32,163 nt of DNA. Origin: Chromatiaceae bacterium (GTDB lineage: Bacteria > Pseudomonadota > Gammaproteobacteria > SZUA-140). The translations under genes were made by a program, and so were the position numbers. Positions 17,914 to 24,191 of this stretch are shown here, piece after piece; the first letter of the stretch is position 1; every line of letters begins with the position of its first letter. Below the pieces are notes generated by a model. The model was given only the letters and a program-made list of their open reading frames with translations, was not told where the DNA came from and ran no database searches. The DNA is taken from the NCBI GenBank assembly GCA_003232725.1, contig QIJH01000043.1, positions 1 through 32,163 of the forward strand. The letters run 5' to 3'.

Positions 17914-17922
17914 AATAGAGCG

Positions 17923-18840
17923 ATGAAGCATCCACGAGTGACACTTGAACAATGGCGAACGCTACAGGCAGTCATCGATCACGGCGGCTACGCTCAGGCA
18001 GCTGAAATACTGCATCGCAGCCAGTCATCGCTCAGCTATACCGTTGCCAAACTACAGCAGCAACTGGGCATACCGCTGCTGCGGATCGAAGGGCGCAAAG
18101 CGGTATTAACCCCAGCCGGAAAGGTGCTGCTACGCCGTTCGCGCCAGCTGGTCGATGATGCCGTTGAGCTGGAAGCGGTCGCGCACAATCTCGACCAGGG
18201 GTGGGAGCCAGAGATTCGTGTGGTGGTGGATGCGGCCTTTCCTAGCGCGTACCTGATGGCCGCACTAAAGGCATTCATTCCACTTAGCCGCGGCACCCGT
18301 GTGCAATTAAACGAAGTTGTACTCTCCGGTGCCGACGAAGCACTGCTTGACGACAAGGCCGATCTGGTGATTTGTGGCCATGTGCCTCAGGGGTTTCTTG
18401 GCAATCAATTAATCGAGGTTGAGTTTGTAGCTGTCGCACATCGAGACCATCCGCTGCATCGACTGGGCCGCGAACTTACTGATGAAGACCTACGCCGCGA
18501 AATTCAGGTCGTGATTCGAGACTCCGGTGTGCAATTAAAACGTGATGTCGGCTGGTTAGGTTCATCTCACCGCTGGACGGTAACCAGCATCGATAAAGCA
18601 ACTGATGCACTGGTCGGCGGTCTTGGCTTTGGCTGGATACCTATCCATCATGCCAAACAGTATATAAGCTCAGGTGAGTTGCAGGTATTGCCTCTGCGTG
18701 CAGGCCAGCGCAAAAACGTGTATCTATTTATGGTCTTTGGCCAGCCAGAAAGGGCAGGGCCAGCCACCCATAAACTGGCTGAGATACTGCGCGAAAACTG
18801 CAATATAACAAACACAAAAATGACGAGAGAAGAAACATGA
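17923..18840 (+). CDS. LysR-family transcriptional regulator (YhaJ-like)
   Basis: This 305-aa protein has an N-terminal winged helix-turn-helix (residues about 5-65, with YAQAAEILHRSQSSLSYTVA as the recognition region). It is followed by a linker and a LysR substrate-binding domain (about 90-295). The stretch after the linker (AHNLDQGWEPEIRVVVDAAF) resembles E. coli YhaJ. In E. coli yhaJ lies near yqjG and the pirin gene yhaK, and YhaJ responds to hydroquinone-type aromatics; assigning that signal here is inference. It is divergent from the GHR-CDGSH-pirin operon and probably regulates it through the palindromes in the shared 164-bp gap. Confidence 0.88.
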   Translation: MKHPRVTLEQWRTLQAVIDHGGYAQAAEILHRSQSSLSYTVAKLQQQLGIPLLRIEGRKAVLTPAGKVLLRRSRQLVDDAVELEAVAHNLDQGWEPEIRVVVDAAFPSAYLMAALKAFIPLSRGTRVQLNEVVLSGADEALLDDKADLVICGHVPQGFLGNQLIEVEFVAVAHRDHPLHRLGRELTDEDLRREIQVVIRDSGVQLKRDVGWLGSSHRWTVTSIDKATDALVGGLGFGWIPIHHAKQYISSGELQVLPLRAGQRKNVYLFMVFGQPERAGPATHKLAEILRENCNITNTKMTREET

Positions 18841-18936
18841 GTCACTTGAAGCTGTAACAGTCGCATCGATAGATCCTATACCCTCTTTTTTCAGCTGCAA
18901 TCGCCACACCTGCAGAACCGTTTTCTTATCCTGAGT

Positions 18937-19105
18937 GCTAGGAGCCTGTCGGACTTAGGATGAATCTACTGTGAAAAATCCATTTTGGCCCCTTTTCTCG
19001 ATCATTTTTGTTAAATATGAGCAATATTCGCCTCAAATGATCAAAAAAATGGACTCAAAATGGCTTTCTCTCGTGGCGATCACCTAAACCCGACAGGCTC
19101 CTAGC
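18937..19105. repeat. MITE-like element with 16-bp perfect terminal inverted repeats
   Basis: GCTAGGAGCCTGTCGG (18937-18952) is the exact reverse complement of 19090-19105, and the interior folds back imperfectly (CCATTTTG and GATCATTT on both arms). If the element proper starts at GAGCCTGTCGG, it is flanked by CTAG on each side, a 4-bp palindromic target of the YTAR type used by IS5-like transposases. No ORF is present. It occupies most of the gap between the LysR and PilZ genes. Confidence 0.7.
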
Positions 19106-19178
19106 GTAAACGGGCAAGCTGAAATGGAACTGAATAGCACAAGATGATTAGCGGACAACAGAAGAGGATGGCCGAGAA

Positions 19179-19227
19179 GTAGCTCTCAGGTGAATCAGGG
19201 GCATGAAATGACTCATCTGGGAGCTAC
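19179..19227. other. Long stem-loop downstream of the PilZ gene
   Basis: GTAGCTCTCAGGTGA and TCATCTGGGAGCTAC pair over 15 bp with two mismatches (G-U possible in RNA) around a 19-nt loop. It starts 6 bp after the PilZ stop. No U-tract follows on the minus strand, so a terminator role is only possible. Confidence 0.4.
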
Positions 19228-19233
19228 AGGGGC

Positions 19234-19872
19234 TTACCCGGCTGAACGGTGCTCGATGTAGCGCCCGATAAAATCTCTAGCAAGACTATCGACATCGATA
19301 AATTCTACTCCATGGTGATATATACAAGCTTCACCTTGGCGTTGCGTTGCAATATGCCTTACCACACAGGGCAGGGTAACGGTCTTTTTATTGTCTGGCG
19401 ACATGGTTGGCATATCGATACTAAAGCACTCACCCAAACCACCCAGCTTTACGGGCGCAACCAGGCTTGCACCACCAAGACTCATATTCTTCATTTCTAC
19501 CGGCAATTTATGACCATCATCGTCCATCGCCAGTCTGATCACCGACTCTTTCACTGGCATACGTACTGCACGACGCGTCATGGTTGCCTCAATACCACCC
19601 GGATATTCAAGATGCACATGCAGATAGGGGCTCGTTGAGATATGTGAAACCTGTGTTTTAAAGGCATACTGGCTTACGCCGCCCAGGTAGCGCACTGTCA
19701 CCTCATCACCTGTTACTAACGACAATCGATTATCATGCTCCAAAGGTGCGGAGATAATCACGCCTTCGCCCACGCTATACCCCAATAATTCGACAAAATA
19801 ACGTGCGCCACTGTCATTTTTCTCTAATTGAAGCCCTACACCAACCATTAGATTCAAATCACGATTTGTCAT
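19234..19872 (-). CDS. PilZ-domain c-di-GMP-binding protein, YcgR-like
   Basis: The protein has 212 aa. The ATG at 19872 is chosen because GGATGAGG lies just upstream; a GTG at 19914 would add 14 residues. Residues about 5-95 resemble the YcgR N-terminal domain. The PilZ domain begins at the RRAVR motif (Arg100/Arg104) and has the second c-di-GMP motif NMSLGG (129-134), so both ligand-contact motifs are intact. Such proteins bind cyclic di-GMP and slow or redirect flagellar motors, or act in other c-di-GMP outputs. It is divergent from a chemoreceptor gene, consistent with a motility role, but no flagellar genes are in the window. Confidence 0.86.
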   Translation of the reverse strand: MTNRDLNLMVGVGLQLEKNDSGARYFVELLGYSVGEGVIISAPLEHDNRLSLVTGDEVTVRYLGGVSQYAFKTQVSHISTSPYLHVHLEYPGGIEATMTRRAVRMPVKESVIRLAMDDDGHKLPVEMKNMSLGGASLVAPVKLGGLGECFSIDMPTMSPDNKKTVTLPCVVRHIATQRQGEACIYHHGVEFIDVDSLARDFIGRYIEHRSAG

Positions 19873-20051
19873 GTCACAAGCCTCATCCGTTGAAGTAATT
19901 AATCCCAACAACACTACATATAGTTTCTTAATTGATGTTTGGAGACTACATATTGTTATTTTAAATTTCGGCTGGATTTGCTAAATCTTAAATACTATTT
20001 ATTTAACATTAAGTACGCAGTGCTGGCGATTAGATCGACTCTTCACTGATA

Positions 20052-20194
20052 TATACCCAAAGCGTTTAAGATTTAGGTGTTTCTATCACGCCCCTATTCG
20101 CCCTCAGCTTCGTTGTTCCGCCTGACATAGAATGGCTATGTTGAGCAAATATTGGCGCACTATTAACACCTAAATCCCAAACGCTTTGGGTATA
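20052..20194. repeat. MITE-like element with about 30-bp terminal inverted repeats
   Basis: Both ends begin TATACCCAAAGCGTTT. The two 30-bp termini (20052-20081 and the complement of 20165-20194) differ at only two positions. The interior is also partly self-complementary and includes a CATAG...CTATG hairpin. No ORF is present. It sits in the 534-bp divergent gap between the PilZ and chemoreceptor genes. No unambiguous target duplication is seen. Confidence 0.7.
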
Positions 20195-20232
20195 AATAGA
20201 GACCGTTCATTTCTCCGATTAAATCACCACGA

Positions 20233-20269
20233 GTGCTAATGCCCTACTGCCAAGCAGTGATATTAGCAC
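20233..20269 (+). other. Two-tier stem-loop upstream of the chemoreceptor gene
   Basis: The outer arms are GTGCTAAT/ATTAGCAC and the inner arms ACTGC/GCAGT with a CAA loop, nested with short internal bulges. It is 138 bp before the chemoreceptor start. It could be an operator or a leader structure. Apart from the MITE-like element, nothing else coding is seen in 19873-20406. Confidence 0.35.
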
Positions 20270-20406
20270 GCATAACCTACGCACAATTATTTAAGCTCAG
20301 CGCGTACAGGCCGACTTAATGGGAAGATACTAATATCTAAGTATGTGGCATGGCTGATATCGGATGTCATGACATAGGCCATAAAAATTGAATAAAGGAA
20401 ACAATT

Positions 20407-22593
20407 ATGAATTCAGCAAATACTGCTGCTGCAAGCAGTGACGAAGCCCTGGAACTGATACAAATGCGCTCAGCTATCGAGAGTGCAATCACAGCAATTA
20501 TGATGGTCGATAGGGATTTAGTGGTGACGTATGCTAATCAATCTGCTTTATCACTGCTTAAAAAAAATGAAGCGGTATTACAATCGCTCTTTCCTAGCTT
20601 TAATGCAGATGACATTATCGGAACCTGTATCGATACATTTCACAAAGAGCCATCTCACCAGCGAAAAATCCTGGATAACCCAGCCAACCTTCCTTATTCA
20701 ACTAACATCAACGTCGGACCATTGATCTTTAATCTCAATATCTCAGCACAGATTGATGATCATGGCAGCTATATTGGTACCACATTAGAGTGGCAAGATG
20801 TTACTAAACAGCGCGAGCTAGATAATCTTAATGTCGACTACAAGGGGAAAATCAGTGCTATCGAAAAGTCTCAGGCAGTCATCGAATTTAATATGGATGG
20901 TACGATTATCACTGCCAATGAGAACTTCCTGCAGACAGTCGGCTATACGCTAGATGAAATTCAGGGAAAACATCATCGTATGTTTACCGAAGCCGACTAT
21001 GCAAATTCGCCGGAATATCGCCTGTTTTGGGAGAAACTTAATCTAGGTGAATACCACTCGGGTGAATACAAGCGTATTGGTAAAAATGGGAAGGAAGTCT
21101 GGATTCAGGCATCCTATAACCCGATTAACGATATTAATGATGTACCGTGCAAGGTTGTTAAATATGCTATTGACGTGACAGCCGATAAATTATTAAGTGC
21201 CGATTATAGCGGCCAAATTGATGCCATCGGAAAGTCTCAGGCGGTTATCGAATTTAATATGGATGGTACGATTATCACTGCCAATGAGAACTTTTTAAAT
21301 ACAGTCGGTTACTCACTGGCAGACATACAGGGTCAGCACCATAGCATGTTTGCAGATTCTAATTACGCCAAGAGCCAGGAGTACAGGCAGTTCTGGGAAA
21401 GGCTCAACCGAGGCATGTATGACTCAGGCGAATATAAACGGATTGGAAAGGGCGGTAAAGAGATCTGGATACAGGCTTCTTACAACCCGATTATGGATCA
21501 AAATGGCAAACCATTTAAAGTGGTTAAATATGCGACTGATATCACTGCTCAAAAAGATGCGCTCACTCAAATTGGCCAATTAATTAATTCAGTCAAACAC
21601 GGTGACCTTGAGCCGCGTATTAATGCCAAACACTACGAAGGATTTGTCAAACAATTGAGTGATGATATCAATTCAATGATGGATGTCATTGCTGAACCAC
21701 TGCGTGAAACCTCCAGGGTTATAAAAAAATTAGCGGACGGAGATTTAACAGATCGTGCCAATGAAGCGTTCGAAGGTGAATTTGCTGAGCTCAGCATCTC
21801 GGTTAATGCCTGTCTGGATAACCTCTCCAAAATGGCAACCCAAATACTTGATGGCTCAGCATCACTCAGTGGTTCAGCCGGAGAAATTGCAAAAGGAAAT
21901 GAAGACTTAAGCCAGCGCACAGAAGAACAAGCCTCATCGCTTGAAGAGACAGCGTCATCCATGGAAGAACTGACCGGCACAGTCAAACAAACGGCTGACA
22001 ATGCACGCGAAGCGGATCAACTTGCAAACGATGCTCATGCTGAAGCAGAAAAAGGCGGTATCGTTGTCACCGATGCCATCACTGCTATGAGTGGAATTAA
22101 TACCTCTAGCAAAAAAATTGCGGACATCATCAGTGTCATCGATGAAATCGCCTTTCAAACAAACTTACTCGCATTGAATGCCGCAGTAGAAGCCGCTCGC
22201 GCAGGCGAGCAAGGCCGTGGATTTGCAGTGGTTGCCAGTGAGGTGCGTAACCTGGCCCAACGTAGCGCAGGTGCAGCTAAAGAGATTAAAACATTGATTA
22301 ACGATAGTGTTCAGAAAGTTGAAGAGGGTTCACGTCTGGTCGACAAATCAGGTGAAACACTCACCTCAATCGTGACGGCAGTACAAAAAGTGAGCACCAT
22401 TATTGCGGAAATATCCAGCGCCTCTCAGGAACAATCAGCGGGTATCGATCAAATTAACCAGGCCATTGTTCAAATGGATGAAGTCACTCAGCAAAATGCA
22501 GCACTAGTTGAGCAAGCATCTGCCGTTAGTGAATCGATGAATGATGAATCTAATGCGCTCGCTGAATTAATGTCATTTTTTAAAGTAAAGTAA
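20407..22593 (+). CDS. Soluble methyl-accepting chemotaxis protein with three PAS domains
   Basis: This 728-aa protein has no transmembrane segment or signal peptide. PAS1 covers about residues 15-130. PAS2 (140-261) and PAS3 (262-383) are near copies of each other, each with VIEFNMDGTIITANENF and a PAC end (KEVWIQASYNPI or KEIWIQASYNPI). A HAMP-like region follows (about 385-465, REPSR-type helices around KLADGDLTDR), then the MCP signalling domain. The conserved hairpin tip, IAFQTNLLALNAAVEAARAG, contacts CheA/CheW. The layout resembles cytosolic redox or gas sensors such as Aer-2 and BdlA; the PAS ligand (FAD, haem or other) cannot be read from sequence. No C-terminal CheR/CheB tether pentapeptide is seen. 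AAAGGAAAC precedes the ATG. Confidence 0.92.
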   Translation: MNSANTAAASSDEALELIQMRSAIESAITAIMMVDRDLVVTYANQSALSLLKKNEAVLQSLFPSFNADDIIGTCIDTFHKEPSHQRKILDNPANLPYSTNINVGPLIFNLNISAQIDDHGSYIGTTLEWQDVTKQRELDNLNVDYKGKISAIEKSQAVIEFNMDGTIITANENFLQTVGYTLDEIQGKHHRMFTEADYANSPEYRLFWEKLNLGEYHSGEYKRIGKNGKEVWIQASYNPINDINDVPCKVVKYAIDVTADKLLSADYSGQIDAIGKSQAVIEFNMDGTIITANENFLNTVGYSLADIQGQHHSMFADSNYAKSQEYRQFWERLNRGMYDSGEYKRIGKGGKEIWIQASYNPIMDQNGKPFKVVKYATDITAQKDALTQIGQLINSVKHGDLEPRINAKHYEGFVKQLSDDINSMMDVIAEPLRETSRVIKKLADGDLTDRANEAFEGEFAELSISVNACLDNLSKMATQILDGSASLSGSAGEIAKGNEDLSQRTEEQASSLEETASSMEELTGTVKQTADNAREADQLANDAHAEAEKGGIVVTDAITAMSGINTSSKKIADIISVIDEIAFQTNLLALNAAVEAARAGEQGRGFAVVASEVRNLAQRSAGAAKEIKTLINDSVQKVEEGSRLVDKSGETLTSIVTAVQKVSTIIAEISSASQEQSAGIDQINQAIVQMDEVTQQNAALVEQASAVSESMNDESNALAELMSFFKVK
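20824..21555 (+). repeat. Tandem 366-bp in-frame duplication encoding PAS2 and PAS3
   Basis: Two consecutive 122-codon units are offset by exactly 366 bp. Positions 20881-20927 and 21247-21293 are identical over 47 nt, including synonymous sites, while the flanks have diverged. This indicates a duplication followed by divergence, with possible local gene conversion. Confidence 0.85.
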
Positions 22594-22595
22594 CT

Positions 22596-22700
22596 GAGGT
22601 GCGTATAACGTTTCAGCATCGCCAAATCCTTGTGCCCGGTGATGGCTGAAACTCTCATGGTCTCCAATCCCAATTCAAAAAAACGACTGGTGGCCTCGTG
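22596..22700 (-). pseudogene. C-terminal relic of a tyrosine recombinase (phage-type integrase)
   Basis: Thirty-five codons match the end of a site-specific integrase: HEATSRFFELGLE, then AITGHKDLAMLKRYTHL with the third-box His and the catalytic Tyr. Upstream, where the HxLRHE box should be, the sequence reads HIIEHE, so the catalytic Arg is absent, and an in-frame TGA lies two codons before that. The match stops within 3 bp of the chemoreceptor stop codon. It is not functional and marks an old integration or rearrangement junction at the left side of the defence island. Confidence 0.75.
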
Positions 22701-23013
22701 TTCAATAATGTGGCGTCAGGCAATACCTCAAACAGCTTTCTCTTATGCAGTGTAAAGGTGAAATCCCCCTCTACCTTAGGCAGCCAATTCGGCAACGCGG
22801 TGGGGCAGTAAGCTGTATGGCATTTTTATCACTCAAAGCCAGATAGTGACTCAAGCCCTGCTGCTGCAAAGCGCTGAGACCACGCGCCACCGCCTGTAAA
22901 ACCCCGCTGCGGACAAAAGCATCCACCCGAGGCCTGGAAAAGCCTTTTTTCAACAACCAGGCACGGTCGACCACTTGGCCTTCTGGCAGTTGGCTGACAA
23001 GATCAGAAGCGGA
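22701..23013 (-). pseudogene. AbiEi-family (type IV) antitoxin relic with deletion and frameshift
   Basis: The first piece reads LVSQLPEGQVVDRAWLL and RPRVDAFVRSGVLQAVARG, the winged-helix N-terminus of AbiEi antitoxins. It then jumps straight to LSALQQQGLSHYLALSD; the usual 35-45 intervening residues (around the GVYRRP region) are deleted. At about 22803 a one-base loss shifts the frame, and the next frame continues with ALPNWLPKVEGDFTFTLHKR until homology meets the integrase relic. No start codon remains, since a TAA precedes it, and no AbiEii toxin gene is present. It abuts the jetD stop codon by a few bases. It is clearly a decayed toxin-antitoxin gene from an earlier island. Confidence 0.7.
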
Positions 23014-23018
23014 TTACC

Positions 23019-24191
23019 TTACCAAGACAAGAGCCGATCCAATATATAATCAGCCGATAGTCGTTCTTGCTCCAAACGGGTATTACCATGAACCCCATCT
23101 CTGATTTCCTCGAACACCATTCGCTCGGTCTCAGTCAGATACTCCGGCAAGCCTGAATAAGAATCAGGCTCTTCCACCATACGCTTACTATGACTTAAGA
23201 GCGTATCCCGATCCATCAGCAGGCTTTCAACGTGAGACTGATGTTGCCTCGCTTGCGACAGAAACAGAAAACCCCAGCTGTCCAGATCCCCCCAATAACC
23301 AACCCGTTTTTGGCGTAACCAGTGCGCTGCCATCCAGGCCAAATTTCGGCCACCGCCAATGACAGCCATCGTGTTGGGCAACGCAGGCAAGGCATAACCC
23401 GATTGATCATTTTCCACCACAATAAGACGCTCTCCAGGTAACGGGATTGAAAGCAACGTCTCGGTAGGAATCCGCAAAATGGAAACGCCGCCCATCGCTT
23501 GTGTTGTTGTAGGACAAAGCGGCCTGACCAAGAGCCAGTCGCGAGGAACCTCAATACAGTCCAGCCATGCCATTAAGCCGCCATGCTCACTGATTGCGCC
23601 ATCATGCAAAACATCCAGCAACGGAGTAATAAATGACTGATGAGTCTCCATAAACTTGGTATCCACACCGATAATCGGCATGGCGCGCAGGTAACCACCG
23701 CGTCCCATCCCTTGGGATAATTGAGGCAAGAGTTGAGCGATCATCTGCGCCTCATCCAAGCTCAAAGACTCTAGCTTTTTGAGTTGTTTAATCAGCACAG
23801 AGTAAAGTTCCTGGCTTACATCCAAAATAGGGGAGATACGTTGTTGCCACTGCTGGCTGCGCTTTTCAGCATCACCACCGATGAATTCGATCAACACCTG
23901 GATCGCGCCAAGAGTTAACTGTGATGGCACACGTTTCTCACCCAATTGGGAATATTGAATCTGTTGCCAAGTCAGTTGACCTTGCTTAGGCCATGCCTGC
24001 CAGGCATCGATAAACGCGTGGAATCCGGCCAGATCATCCAGCGCCTGCCTGCCTGAAGGGGGTCGAAGATTGATGGTAATGGGGAACGGGCGCTCACCCA
24101 AAAGCCGTTTTCTCAGATGCTGAGCATGATCCCACTCTGATGTTCTCAGCCGGGCTCTCACTTCGTCCGGCAATAAACCCCAGTTTTTCAT
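23019..24191 (-). CDS. jetD: Wadjet protein JetD (Toprim nuclease)
   Basis: This 390-aa protein is of the DUF3322/DUF2220 family. The N-terminal part (about 1-200) is the DUF3322 arm region. The C-terminal Toprim domain has its acidic residues in place: Glu260 (LIVVENDQSG) and Asp302/Asp304 (YWGDLDSWGF). In Wadjet systems JetD cleaves plasmid DNA after the JetABC motor has extruded it into a loop. The gene overlaps the jetC reading frame by 4 nt (ATGA), as is typical of coupled translation. It looks full-length and intact. It is the last gene of the Wadjet operon, and relic DNA begins immediately after the stop. Confidence 0.93.
   Translation of the reverse strand: MKNWGLLPDEVRARLRTSEWDHAQHLRKRLLGERPFPITINLRPPSGRQALDDLAGFHAFIDAWQAWPKQGQLTWQQIQYSQLGEKRVPSQLTLGAIQVLIEFIGGDAEKRSQQWQQRISPILDVSQELYSVLIKQLKKLESLSLDEAQMIAQLLPQLSQGMGRGGYLRAMPIIGVDTKFMETHQSFITPLLDVLHDGAISEHGGLMAWLDCIEVPRDWLLVRPLCPTTTQAMGGVSILRIPTETLLSIPLPGERLIVVENDQSGYALPALPNTMAVIGGGRNLAWMAAHWLRQKRVGYWGDLDSWGFLFLSQARQHQSHVESLLMDRDTLLSHSKRMVEEPDSYSGLPEYLTETERMVFEEIRDGVHGNTRLEQERLSADYILDRLLSW

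Noticed and set aside
22488-22673. A 61-codon minus-strand ORF as a complete small gene
   Set aside because: Only its first part matches an integrase tail; the rest is antisense to the end of the chemoreceptor gene, and the upstream catalytic box is destroyed.
22771-22974. A 67-codon minus-strand ORF as an intact antitoxin
   Set aside because: It lacks the middle of AbiEi, shifts frame near 22803, and its homologous N-terminus begins upstream of the GTG without a start codon.
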